Origin: Symsagittifera roscoffensis | Lineage: Eukaryota > Xenacoelomorpha > Acoela > Convolutidae | Reading direction: 5' to 3' | Assembly: GCF_963678635.1 (NCBI RefSeq) | Contig: NC_087064.1 | Location: forward strand, 59,652,338 to 59,716,337 | Length of the DNA: 64,000 nt | Shown: piece after piece, positions 23,131 to 33,690 of the stretch | How the letters are laid out: each line of letters starts with the position of its first letter | How positions within the stretch are numbered: position 1 is the first letter of the stretch | Made by a program: the position numbers and the translations under genes | Notes under the pieces: generated by a model | Database searches by the model: none | The model's input: only the letters and a program-made list of their open reading frames with translations | What the model was told of the DNA's origin: nothing

Positions 23131-23460
23131 ACGTTTAAGCTACATGGTATATTGCAATGATTAATATTTTTTTCCGGTTTTCCAGTTTAAATTCAGTGTA
23201 TATTTCATCAAATTTGAAATTAGCAACCTAATAGTGGGATGCTGTCAGGGTTCTCCCAGGTTCTGCATTACTGGCCTCCGTATATGAATAATCAAATCTT
23301 TTCAGTTTACGAGATACGGCAATTTTCGAGATTTTTCAAAAAAAATATCTGGAAAATTTAATTCAAATAAATTCTAAAAATTTGAAATTCTGACCCTGTA
23401 GTTGGGTGCTGTCAGGGGTGAGAATCTTGCCTCTAAGTCTCACTTCTCAAATCTTTGTAG
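23131..23460. repeat. Inserted 330-bp repeat, second copy in an Elongin A intron
   Basis: This stretch is nearly identical to 39,630-39,957. It is far more AT-rich than the coding sequence on either side and interrupts the long broken frame between FFATSY and ELLLFAVMNDHL. It contains the repeat motif GGGTGCTGTCAGGGG and TCTCACTTCTCAAATC that also forms the tandem array at 39.6-40.5 kb. Confidence 0.9.
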
Positions 23461-25000
23461 CCGGAACTGCTGCTATTTGCGGTAATGAACGACCACCTGC
23501 ATGCGGCAGGGCTTCTGGAGCACCTGAAAGGCAAGGCACCAACACCCAAGAAAATCTGGGAAGCAATTCAGACGTTGTTCGCCGCAATGAACGAGGTGCA
23601 GGAATCTGTGGTTTCTCGATTTGGATCCAAGACAAGAGTGGCATTTACGACGTCCCCGGGCTACGCAATTATTCCGCCCGCCTTGCAGTTTGTGTATGCT
23701 ATTTTGATCTTGATAGCGGAAGGGAACGCGTGGCGGATACTTATGGCAGCTCCCAATCGCGAGCTGGAGCCGACAAACTTGAGACTTCTTAAGTCGGAGT
23801 TGGCAGCGGCATGGGCCGATGTGTCTCATGCTTTAAGAGGATTCTACGAATTGGCGGATATTCTCATTGTGCTGGATGAGGTCCTCTGTCTTGAAGTGTC
23901 GAATCTCGCTCGGCAACTAAAGTTCAATCCGGAGATAAGGGACAATCACCCGAGAATAGGCCACTTAACAGCCAGCCTGTGGTTTCGAAGCATGGCTCTG
24001 ACGATCACGAGTTCCACCAGCAAGGCGAGGGGACCGAGTAACGAAAGGAAAAGGTGGCTGCGGCCGAAAAGCAGTTGGAATCGATGGGGTACCGTTTAAC
24101 GCAAGAAAGAGGCAGGTGGCCGTTTCTGACCCCAAGGCTTGAGAATGATGCCACGGACAAGACGCGGGAGAGTGCTCCACCTCTCATCAAACAGATATGG
24201 GAGTTTCTTGAGGGCAGCTAGAAGTGGAAGAAATCAGAGATATGACGGTGAGAAGATTTGTCACAGCGGCAAATGAAGTCACCATTCGAGGATTCTGGAG
24301 GGAGCACGCAAAGGGCGAGCTGAAAACAAGAAAGAACCACGAGATCTTGAGATTCTTGAGCCCTTGTTGGGAGAAGAGGTACATGGGCAGAGTGTTCTAT
24401 GCGAAAGATGCCATCTTCGATGCGTTCGTGCAGGAATTACTGAATAAGCCAATTAACCTCATACCGGTCCTGTACTTGGTCTACCCCAGGTATCTGTTCA
24501 ACATGGGCCCGGCCTACATGTTCAGTAGGGGTGTGGAAACGCTCCAAAATTGATGGATACTTAACACTAGTACTCGTGACCCCTGTCGATGGGGAAGGCT
24601 CACCCAAGCGCAGAAACTTACTCATACAAGTGCGCTGCCGGGCTGAATAAGTTGCTGGTGGAGTATATCTTAATGCAAAATCGATACCTGACGGACGAAA
24701 AGAGGAATCCCAAGACGAGAGAAGAGTTGAACGAGGCAAATTGAGGCATGCCTCTCTTGACTGATCTGTGTTTGGCCATGAGATATGACCCATTATGGAT
24801 GATTAGGGGGCTTGGAGAAGTCGTGACCTGCATCTATGGGCCGGCGGTAACATACGCCTTTCCTGATCCACTCGTGGCGGCATACCGGAATTCAGTGGTG
24901 CACGTGAGCTTGATAAGTGTTCTAGATGGGACGCCGCTGAACTGGTGCAGGCAAGAAGAGCTGAGGGCGCGGATGAGCGACACGGTACTCTTCGGGATGT
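23461..25000 (+). pseudogene. Giant-element coding remnant, part A
   Basis: No known domain recognised. A frame is open from 23,473 to 24,099 (includes PTPKKIWEAIQTLFAAMNEV and RILMAAPNRELEPTN), then continues with shifts at about 24,050, 24,230 and 24,555 through 25,000. The GC content and Glu/Leu/Arg-rich composition differ sharply from the flanking non-coding DNA, and the segments follow each other with small frame changes, so it looks like one long protein gene that decayed. It contains several hydrophobic stretches such as LQFVYAILILIA. Confidence 0.55.
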
Positions 25001-25880
25001 GAAGGACCCAGAATTTTGATGGTGTTCAACTTCCGGGGACAACTGCAGTGCAGAATGGGGGGTGGGGGACGTGAGGGTCCCATTGAGGCCTAACCCGAGT
25101 TCTGGAACTTGAGTTCCCTAGCAGCGGACAAGGAGGAAATCTTGAGAATCCCGGTGTGGAAAGGGAGTTTTGAACTGGTAAAAAGGGAGTTGGAAATGAT
25201 ACTTGAGCGAGAAGTTTTGCCCACCACCGTCCCTGAGTTCCCGATGGTCAGAAGAATGACCCTGGGGATCAATAGCCCTCTGGTGGTCCCGTCCCTACAC
25301 GCAAGAGCCACTGTGGAGAAACAGCAAAAGGAGTTCTCGGATGGTTGGGATCCCTTGTTTATTAGATTTCCACACGTGTGACATCAAAATAAACTCATGG
25401 ACGACACAGGCAAAAAAGATGAGAGGCTCAATGCCCCCGAAGTTCGAGGTTCGGGATATCTTGAGGATGCTCAAGCAGGCTAAGCTGGAGAACAAGCTGC
25501 CGATTTGGGATGATGGAAGAATGATCGTGGAGGAGGAACACATTGCTCTGAAAGATGAAATGAGGTTCGCCACGAGGAAGTACCGAGCGCTCTACGGATT
25601 GGAGCAGCTAGAAATGAAGCAAGAGGATAAGAAGCTAGATGCGGTAGGTCCCTTATATGTAGCCCTCACTGAATACAAGAAGCTGGACCCGGCAACACCC
25701 TCACCCTTATCGGTGGGAACCCCTGGAGACAAAAGAAGCAACCCCGTAAAGAACAGATTTAGAGATGCACATGAGAAAGAACGGGCTTTCACCACACAGG
25801 AGCTGCTGCAAGACTTGGGTGGAGACGACTGAGCAAACATGGCCACCCCACCCTTGAGATCCCCTCGCAAAGATCTGGAA
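25001..25880 (+). pseudogene. Giant-element coding remnant, part B
   Basis: Two overlapping open stretches (about 25,109-25,381 and 25,341-25,832) suggest a frameshift near 25,350. The second encodes a charged segment (VRDILRMLKQAKLENKLPIW, then EKERAFTTQELLQDLG). No domain recognised. It sits in line with parts A and C on the same strand. Confidence 0.45.
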
Positions 25881-25885
25881 TTGAT

Positions 25886-26866
25886 TTGACGAGTGAGACT
25901 TCTAACATGGGAATGAAGCTCTTGAGCGCCGAAGAAAGCAAGAGGAACGCTTTTGAAGGCAACAATTGGATGTTCCTGAATACTCTGGATGAGAAAGTGT
26001 GGCGAGATTTCTTGAGCGAATTAGACCAGAGAGTGAAGAGCGAGACTACGCTGGAGGACTTCAAAGAAGAGTTGTGGAACACGGTGGTGAAGTTCGGCGG
26101 ACCTGTCTTTATGGGTTCCGGACTGGAAGAAAAAGCGAGAAAGGAGCTACTGAGCAAGATGATCAAGCTGAGGGAAACGGAGCAGGAGACCAAAGATGAC
26201 GCATGTAAAGACAGCTCTACTCTGAACAAAGAAACTGATGATAAAATGATTAAAGTTGAAAGGGATGATAAGAATAAGACTAGTAATATGATTAAAGATA
26301 TTAATATTCCTAAGGCTCGAGAAGGGGGAGGCAAGAGTTGGAAAGGCCGGACCGACCGGGATAAAGAAGTCGAATCAGTGATGATAGTGGCGACGCCCCC
26401 GAGTAAAGGAATAAGGTCTCGAAAAAGGAGAAGAGAGGCAGAAGAATTGAGTAGTCCCTCGACGGACGCAAGCTCAGAAAAGAATCTGATGGAGACGGCT
26501 CCCATGATTATAGCGAGGTGGAAGACAGCGGCCTACAAGGGCAGCTCCGCACCACGGAAGCTGGCCGAGGTGATGAAGGGAATGGAAGTCTCGACGTGCT
26601 CGACAACGGAGGAGGACTTCAGACCTCAGAACGCAAACACCAAAAGGGGTCCGACGAGTGGACAAACGTGGGAGGTGGACGTTGGCAAGGAATGGCTCTC
26701 GACTCAACATCAGGCTACTGGGAAACAAGTGGCTAGCGATCCTCTTGAGAGAAATGCGACGAGGAATACCGCTCGACATTGGTGGGTGGCACTGGAGACC
26801 ATGAAAGAACTGGAGGATTGCCTGAAGAAACTTGATCGTGGAGTGTCCCGCAGGCGTCGTCATTGA
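25886..26866 (+). pseudogene. Giant-element coding remnant, part C (326-residue open frame)
   Basis: The longest uninterrupted frame of the region. The first 110 residues have alternating charged and hydrophobic residues (WRDFLSELDQRVKSETTLED), then a low-complexity charged section (DDKMIKVERDDKNKTSN) and a basic cluster GIRSRKRRREAEE that could be a nuclear localisation signal. The end is basic (RGVSRRRRH). No known domain. It may be a preserved ORF or only a part of the long decayed one. Confidence 0.5.
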
Positions 26867-26879
26867 ACTACCCAACAGA

Positions 26880-27834
26880 AAGCCGAGATTAATAAGTTAG
26901 AGTTGGGGAAGCAGCTGAGACGAACTTGGCAAAACTCGCTGCTAGAGTATTTCGAAGAGGCGATGAGAACACCCTCGTCAGCGTCGCCATTGATGGCAAA
27001 TCTTTTCGTCAGAACGGCAGGACAGCTGATGTTTGCATGGAGCTTGGTGGGAATAGAGCTGGAGGTGTTGACCTCACACCATAAATTGAAGCTGGGCAAC
27101 AAGAGTCTAGAGGTTTATCAAATGCTGGTGCAGCATATCGCCAGAGATAATTCCGGTTTGAGTCTAGCGAGGAGAAAAGTTGCCACTTGTTTCTTGAGAT
27201 GGATAATGTCCGTGATGACCAACAGTACCGTCCAAACGTGTCATCAGAAGGCGATGGGAAGTAAAACTATGGAAAGGAGAATCTCCACCGTCCTTCTGAA
27301 CGTGTACCAGAGTACTGGAATCGAAAAGGAGGATGGTCCCAGACAGTCTCTAGAGAGTCACGGGAAACCCGGGCTGAAGATTACTCGAAACCCACCAAGC
27401 GAGGAGAATATCAGTATGTGTCTGGAGTAATGGGGATAGCATACAACCTTTTCTTGGATTCGGAAGCCGGGAACGCCCACAAGAATTATGAAGTGACAGA
27501 GCTGTTGAAGTTCTGGACAGAGAAGATAATTGCGATTGACCCAGTTGAAAGGGGAAGGCCGAGCTTAGGCCTGAAACTTGAGAAGATACCAGAAGTAATT
27601 AGCGTGCCACGCTCGAACAAGAGGGTAGAATTAAAAATGGGAAATGGAAAGGGCATGCTGATTGCGAATTTGGGGACGGTTTGGAAGTTGCTGAGGCCTT
27701 CTTGGTGCCCACATCCCCATGCAAGTTTGATTGAAGAAATCACGGAGCGAGTGAGACTGTCAACAACGAATGATGAGGATTTGGGAACTCTGAATGTGGT
27801 ACGCAAACTGATCCTACCCCATAGTAAGGAGTAG
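26880..27834 (+). pseudogene. Giant-element coding remnant, part D
   Basis: From 26,903 two frames compete: one is open for 175 residues to 27,430, and a second with fewer stops runs into the frame open at 27,418-27,834 (GIAYNLFLDSEAGNAHKNYE, WKLLRPSWCPHPHASLIEEI). A frameshift near 27,400 joins them. No domain recognised. Confidence 0.4.
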
Positions 27835-27843
27835 GAAGGAACA

Positions 27844-28344
27844 ATGAGCAAGCTAGATAAATCAATGAAGAAGATGGAACCCGGTAGTTGTCTGGATCTG
27901 ACATGTGGAAGTGGAGAGCATTCTTGCAATGGTCGGTCCTGTGTCAGGATACAGTCTTTCCAGAAGGAAGACCTAGCCACTTGGTTTGGCGACATCACAG
28001 AGAAGGAGAGGACTGAAGTACAGATAGTGGCTGAGTGTTACACGAACACTACTGTATATATAGCAACGGCGTTGGGGTTCTTCTCAAGGATGTGCAGCTT
28101 GCAGTCGCTGGAGATGCGGGAATCCGAGCACCACTTAGTGACAGCGTTGAGCGTGGAGTCATGGCCTGGGGCGTTGCAAATAACCCAGAAGCACATCAAA
28201 GGGTTGAAGATTGGTCTTGAGGCGGAAATGGGGTTTCCAGTGAGTGAAGCCTATAGTTTTCCAGTGAACGCGAAGTCCCTAGTGGGATCGGTGATGGCCA
28301 ACCTGGGAGGAAGCCACTATCCACTACACATGGCCAGAGGATAG
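27844..28344 (+). pseudogene. Giant-element coding remnant, part E
   Basis: A 166-residue open frame starting with ATG, in another frame and 10 bases after the stop of part D. It has a cysteine-bearing N-terminal part (CLDLTCGSGEHSCNGRSC) that might bind metal, and ends at a TAG at 28,342. No family recognised. Confidence 0.45.
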
Positions 28345-29354
28345 TAATCGACAAAGCCTTCTCGCGACCCAAGTGCGTGCACCTGGCTCGAATGTCGCAT
28401 CACTCGCACAGACTGTTGAGAAAGATCCTCGGAACTTTACCGGGGGAACAAAGAGACAACTTGAGTGAGATCTGGGAGAATAATTTTTGGGTCTGGAAGG
28501 TGAGAACACGAGTGATTTCGATCAACCTCACGCATGGGGAAGGCCCATGCCACTGTCTGGCACAGACGGTGTGGTATCCGGAGCACTCGAACCTTTGCTT
28601 GATATGGGACGTGGAGGAAGTTCGGTCAATCGGGTTACACGATCATCGACAGAAGGTCACCCTCCTAGTAGTGAGTTCAATGCTGGCGTTGCGATGGATG
28701 GAGGAAAACGTGACGAAATATCGGGAGTCGAAGGCACCAACAGCGGAATCGATACATGCTATTGATTACAGCAGGAGGCTTGAGTTGTTTGAGACTGTGT
28801 GCAAAGTGTTCACTATACCTATGGAGGTCAGGCACGTGTGGATTCGCATAAGATTCTTCCCATGGTTTCGAGCGACATTGACGTCTTGGTTATACGCGGT
28901 GACGAAGGATCACATGAAGAAGCATCAGAAAGAATATCGACAGTTCCTGGCTGAGATAGGGCCGGAAGCCTTCAAGAGACCCTTGGTGACCCATCGTAAT
29001 GCAATCACTACGGGTTGGAAGAGAGTTGGTAGGGTGTCTAGAGATAATACCATGGCGAGGGAGTCAATATTGGAGGAGGACTTAGCGAAGAAGGTGAGCT
29101 TGAGCGTACATAACTCTTTTTGCTTGAACAGGGAATCTAAAGTGAAGGGTTTGCCGAACCAGGCGAAGAGATTGCAAGAGCAGAGGGAGTGGATGCAATC
29201 CTACGAACAACTAAAAGCTTGGGAAGAGATCGTGATCAGCTCCGACAATGAGGAAGCGCTGCTGAGGCAGATTACAGTGTCGAATGCATCAGGGCCTAGC
29301 ATCTCGCGGGCGAGGAGCACGAAGTGGGCAGGTTGCTCAGTGTCGGATTCTTGA
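28345..29354 (+). pseudogene. Giant-element coding remnant, part F (C-terminal)
   Basis: A 325-residue open frame at 28,377-29,354 closes the coding region about 400 bases before the polypurine tract. It is rich in Arg, Trp and Leu (VWIRIRFFPWFRATLTSWLY), with a predicted coil near its end (NQAKRLQEQREWMQSYEQLK). No recognised domain; it could be the last ORF of the element. Confidence 0.5.
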
Positions 29355-29750
29355 GTCTTGAGAGGGAAAAAAAAGGAGCTTGAGTGTGAACTCGGATGAA
29401 ATCTGAGGTCACGGAAAAGAAATTTTAATGAACCAAAGTATTGTTATTAATATGCTATATCTATTATATGAATCAAAATGCTGCATGACAATTATCTGAA
29501 TGGTTATTACAAAAATTTTTTTAATCATTAGTTTGCAAAGCGGAAATTTAGGGTGCAGGTGTTTGCAGATTTTGATTGCTGTTTAGCGATAATGTGACCA
29601 TTTTGCATGGTTGTGAATTTTGGGGTGTACATAGAGTTAAATCTGCTGCAAACTTCTGTAAATGACCACTGGCACTGTATCTTGAGCAAGACTCAACTTT
29701 CTGGGGGCTCACTGGCAGACGGCGACACGCGATGAGGACATCGATCTTGA
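29355..29750. other. 3' untranslated part of the giant element
   Basis: AT-rich sequence without a gene, ending with the motif GATGAGGACATCGAT that is also found in front of LTR C (GATGAGGACATTGAC, with small changes), so it belongs to the LTR family. Confidence 0.5.
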
Positions 29751-29762
29751 GTCCGGGGAGTA
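29751..29762 (+). promoter_or_regulatory. Polypurine tract before LTR B
   Basis: GTCCGGGGAGTA lies directly in front of the TG of LTR B. The same 12 bases stand in front of the TG of LTR C at 34,332-34,343. Plus-strand DNA synthesis of LTR elements starts at such a tract. Confidence 0.65.
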
Positions 29763-30606
29763 TGTGCCAGTCGGTCATATTTGGAAGTTTGACCTTGAGC
29801 AACGTAAAAGACGTGATTTTGGGGTGAAATAGAATTTTTCAAAAATTCGAATTGAGTATGTCATGCTCAAGTTTCTCGCGACAACTGAAAATATCAGAAA
29901 AAATGATCAGAAGAACCGAACTACAATCGCGGGAAAGTAGTCAAAAAAGCAGCGGGAAATTGCTATTCGCAGTTTCCAGATTAATTGTGTATACGAGAGT
30001 AGAGCTGTCTCATTCTTTACAAACGACAGAGTGATCGCGAGTGGAGAAGAAAGCGAATCAGTATTGGACCAGAGTGAACCTTCGGTGGAAAGGTGGACAA
30101 CCGAAGTCTCCCAATGGTCCAGCCCCAAAACTCATTTCTCAAGCTGAACCTTATTAATTTAAACTCCTCGAGTCAAGGTTAATTCACCAGTTATTCTAGA
30201 GTTACTTTTTAATTCAGTAACTCAATTATTAGAGTGTGCCGGTATGTGAGTACCCAATTGAAATTTCTTGAGTGTGTTTTATATTGTTATGTTGAGGTAA
30301 GGAGAGTTTTGGGTTGATCCATCTGAAATGAATCAAAGTTCTACTGTCTAATAAAAAGTAACTATACGGATTGTTTCGACCCTGTTTTTAACGGCGTTCG
30401 CGTGTTTTAGGTATTTTGAGACCTAAGTATGGGGACGTTCTTATTTTCTAGAGTGGGACGGTGCTTTGGTTGTGGCCTTTAAGCTGTAACAAAGGTTTTA
30501 GTCTCATGTCGCAAGTGAACCGAATTGGTTCCGACCGTTTGAGCCAATGGTTATAGGACCTATTTTTCTTTAACCTCATATGTGACTTAAGTAGGCGACT
30601 ATTACG
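29763..30606 (+). repeat. LTR copy B (right LTR of the giant element)
   Basis: Matches LTR A from TGTGCCA to GACTTAAGTA and a few bases beyond. After about 30,606 the two sequences diverge, which fixes the LTR end. It keeps the AATAAA (about 30,349) but has lost the TATAAAA seen in copy A. Confidence 0.8.
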
Positions 30607-31258
30607 TCACTTTTCAGCCAAAAGTGGCCATTTTTCGTATTTCTCAGTAATATTCACTCGCTAATCGAAACTTTGAAAATTAAAAATTCCAGAATATTCT
30701 AGCCTCCTTTGTAAAAGTTTTTCTATCACTAAGGCCTCTTTTTCTATTTTCGTGCTGTGCCCGAAGGTTACTTTGTGTCAATCCGGCGGAATGGGACATT
30801 ACATATGATACAATGTGTTTGATCGGACATTATTTGAGGAGGAACGGCATCGTCAGATTATCAAGAGAATTTATAAATAAACTAAACAAGAAAATTTGTA
30901 AAGAATTCAGTATCAAAGAACGAGAATTGGATGCCATCTCGGCAGAACATTTTAGGGGTTAGATTTAAGTTAAGATTGGGCGAAACGATGAGTGTGTGTG
31001 ATTGAAAAAATTTATTGATTAAATTAAACAGCACATGGTTATGAATGTAGAGTATGCGGTTAACATCATTGTTATCGGAGCTTTGGATTGTTTTGGCGTT
31101 AATCAGGGTTTTGGGCTGGAACTTGTTCGTAATTAGGTTGATTAAAGGAATCAACCATGGGTTTTGGGCAACTACTTCTTTGTGATTAGGTTGATTAAGG
31201 AAATCAACTTTCATCCATTAAAAAACTTGGATGAAAGGGCAGTTAGAATTTTAATGAA
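30607..31258. other. Region between LTR B and the Penelope-like RT frame
   Basis: A plus-strand frame at about 30,811-30,960 (contains LSREFINKLNKKICKEF) could be the N-terminal part of the Penelope-like protein, but it is not joined to it. A direct repeat of about 57 bases (GGGTTTTGGGC to GAATCAACC) occurs at about 31,107-31,210. No other gene. Confidence 0.4.
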
Positions 31259-32656
31259 GTGATTTTGCCGCTTTGGGTGCGGGAAGTCTTAAGTTTTGGA
31301 CCAAAACATCCGGTACGAGACAAATTCAATGAAATTCACTTCCTTGCTGACATTGATAGTTTTTTGTCCGAACTGAAGTTAAATAGAATACCCGAAGAAA
31401 AACTATGTGAGATTGAAGCAGCGGCAAAGAGATATGCTTAGAATGTGAAACAGACCCCCTCTGACAAAGGTGTTGAAAAAGCCAGAAATTATTTGAAGGA
31501 CAACGGTCTTCTGGCAGTGCCATTTGATAAGGGGGTGGGTTTTTGTGTAATGAAAAAGAGACATATGAGAAAAAAACTGAAAGACTTATTACAGGCAGAA
31601 CAATTTAGTGAGAGGAAGAATCTGACAGACAGCGTGATTATGAAAATTGAAAAAGACATAAACAAAGAATTACTCGCCATGCAAAAGAGGGACGAGATTA
31701 GCGAAGCGATGTATAATAGGTTGAGATCAACGGGAGTGCAGCCGGCTAGACTGTATGGATTAGCAAAAGTACACAAACAAGGCGCACCACTTCGTCCCGT
31801 CCTTTCTTTACCTGGTAGTTCATATGACAACCTAAATAAAATATTGGCAAAGTACTTTGATGAAATTGAGGAGGCAAACATAGATACGAACACCCAAATG
31901 GCCAGGGAGATCTTGGAGAAAACTGAGTTGGACTCTGACGAGAGTATAATCTCCTTTGATGTAAAGAGTTTGTACACTAATGTCCCGCTCAAGGAAGCGG
32001 TTGAAATAGCCCTGAGGAGATTATATGAGCAAGTCAACCCTCCGGAAACATCTCCCAAGACTATGAAAAAACTACTGAATTTGGCAGTGAGTAAGGTACA
32101 CTTTAAATGCAATGGTTTGTGGTATGTACAAAAAGACGGTTTAGCAATGGGCGCCTCCCTTCCAGTAATATTGGCTAGTTTGTGGCTCAAAGAATACGAA
32201 CCTGCATTAAATAAAGAAGTACCAAAATTGACTGTGCTAAGTGAGGGTAACAAAGAAGTGTGCCCTAGATGTCAGAAAAAGGTGACTTATAGGACAAAAG
32301 GAGTAGAATGCGAAGCTTGTTTGAATTGGTACCACTTAGGGTGTGGTAACATATCGGAATCCGAATACGCAGACTTCGCTGAAACAGTATGGTATTGCAT
32401 GACTTGCAAAAAACAACGGGAAGCAGATCGGACTGTGAATGGTGTTAAAGTTTTTCTAAGACATGTGGACCACATAGTTAGAACGGTCAAGGGCTATCCT
32501 GGGGTAGTTCTCGAGGCTGCCAATAAGTTGCATCCAAATTTGCAGTTCACCATAGAAGAAGTCGATAGTAACGGTAATTTGGCCTTTTTGGACTTAAATG
32601 TCAACGTGGATTCAGTAAAAAAAGGTCAAATGTGGTTGGTACCAAAAACCCACTGA
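31259..32656 (+). pseudogene. Penelope-like reverse transcriptase with PHD finger
   Basis: The frame opens at 31,259, has a TAG at 31,439 and continues to 32,656. RT blocks: RLYGLAKVHKQGAPLRPVLS, IISFDVKSLYTNVP (motif A), QKDGLAMGASLP (motif B). Between motif B and motif C, at 32,261-32,409, is a C4HC3 PHD finger (CPRC, CEAC, WYHLGC, CMTC). Motif C reads FLRHVDHIVRT where YVDD is usual, so one catalytic Asp is now His and the Tyr is His; each change needs one base. A one-base shift in an A run near 32,615 separates this from the endonuclease part. PHD fingers read histone tails in other proteins; a targeting role here is inference. Confidence 0.8.
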
Positions 32657-33353
32657 TACCGGCACCATTCTAAATTTCAGAGGCTGCGCACCTTTGCAGT
32701 ACAAAAGAAACGTTATTGAAGGGACGGTTCATAGGGTTTTCAGAAGTACCTCAACATGGGAGTGTTTTGACCAGGCATTGGAAAAAAATCGGAAACTATG
32801 GAATGAAAATCAATATCCAAAAAATTGGTCTGACAGGGTAGTGTTTGAAACTCTTAACAAGATCATTGAGGGAAAGAAAAATTCAGAGGTGAAGGCATCA
32901 GAACCGAAAAATGACAAATGGTTGAACGACTCACCACCCCTTCTTACAATGCAATATCGAGGCAATCCATCTCAACTGTTAGCTGCAAAGGTTCGGCTAA
33001 TATCCGGGGCACAAATAATTTTTACAACAAGAAAATTGAAAACATGCTTGCCGTCCCTCAAAACTTCCTTTGCTCGTGAACTGAGATCCAAAGTGGTGTA
33101 CAAGCTTACATGTAGTGGATGTAACTCCACCTATGTCGGTCAGACAGTCCGACATTTAGCCACGAGGGTCGATGAACACCGCAAAGCGGACTCCCCAATA
33201 GGACAACACTTGTTAGAATGTAATAAGGAGGTAGGCGGTACTGCTGAGCTGAAGTCAGAGATTATAGACCAAACAGCCAACACTCATAAGCTACTGACAC
33301 TAGAGGCTTTGCATATTTGGAGGGAGAGGCCGAAGATCAACACACGCGATTAA
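32657..33353 (+). pseudogene. Penelope-like C-terminal part with GIY-YIG endonuclease
   Basis: The frame open from 32,643 begins with the thumb block (WYQKPTDTGT) and CAPLQYKRNVIEGTVHRVF, and ends with a GIY-YIG endonuclease at about 33,090-33,340. Its motifs are VVYKLTCSGC, STYVGQT, RHLATRVDEHR and IGQHLLECN, with the expected Tyr, Arg and His residues. The domain nicks target DNA to prime reverse transcription. The stop is at 33,351. No break inside this part. Confidence 0.8.
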
Positions 33354-33651
33354 TTCAGGAGACGGGAATTAACACTAAAATTATAGTCTATGTATAACAT
33401 GGCTAAAATTTATAAAACTGACATGTCAGAATCAAAAATGTTCCCAAATCGAAATTTTATAACCAGAAAGAACAAAAAACTAAAAAATCTCAGAAATTTA
33501 CAGGAAACTGTTATTCATGATTACGTAATTATATTATGTAATTACAGTTGTTCAAATTTGATTAGTTTAAAAGTTTTAGAGCCTTTTTAGACACGTTTCT
33601 CATTTTTCAGATCTTTGATCGTTTTGTAAATATTGTAAAAAATTTTTAACC

Positions 33652-33676
33652 CTGATGATGCACAGAATGTGCGAAA
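33652..33676 (+). ncRNA. Hammerhead-ribozyme-like motif
   Basis: CTGATGA, then one T, a 5-bp stem GCACA/TGTGC with loop GAA, then GAAA. CTGATGA and GAAA around a short stem form the core of hammerhead ribozymes, which are known in the terminal repeats of Penelope-like elements. It lies about 300 bases after the stop codon, where such a repeat is expected. The unpaired T at the base of stem II and unseen stems I and III mean it is probably not active. Confidence 0.5.
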
Positions 33677-33690
33677 ACGTTTGAATTAAC

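Larger units (their letters stand above)
8319..30606 (+). mobile_element. Giant non-autonomous LTR retroelement (composite)
   Basis: Direct repeats A and B behave as LTRs: they share TG starts, the right copy follows a polypurine tract, and the left copy is followed by a possible primer-binding site. Between them lie about 20.5 kb with a structured leader, a hairpin minisatellite, twelve tandem copies of a gag 5' segment, and about 7 kb of broken coding sequence with an SGNH-like start. No protease, RT, RNase H or integrase is visible inside, so it would need enzymes from a partner such as the gag-pol element at 1-6,177, with which it shares the gag N-terminus. I see no clean target-site duplication. 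An alternative is that several insertions and later tandem duplication built this by chance between two LTRs. Confidence 0.7.
30811..33690 (+). mobile_element. Penelope-like retroelement (decayed)
   Basis: A Penelope-like RT with the RLYGLAKVHK and FDVKSLYTNVPL blocks is followed by a GIY-YIG endonuclease, the order of canonical EN(+) Penelope-like elements. A hammerhead-like motif lies downstream, as in many members. The left border is uncertain. Frameshift and active-site changes show the copy is dead. Confidence 0.8.

Noticed and set aside
23131-23460. The 330-bp insertion as a spliced intron (starts near GT, ends TTTGTAG)
   Set aside because: Removing 23,133-23,460 would shift the frame, and the second copy lies inside a longer repeat array without exon flanks.
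8311-30616. Target duplication ACTATT at both outer ends of the giant element
   Set aside because: The right-hand ACTATT aligns with ACTGTT inside LTR A, so it is part of the LTR and not host sequence.
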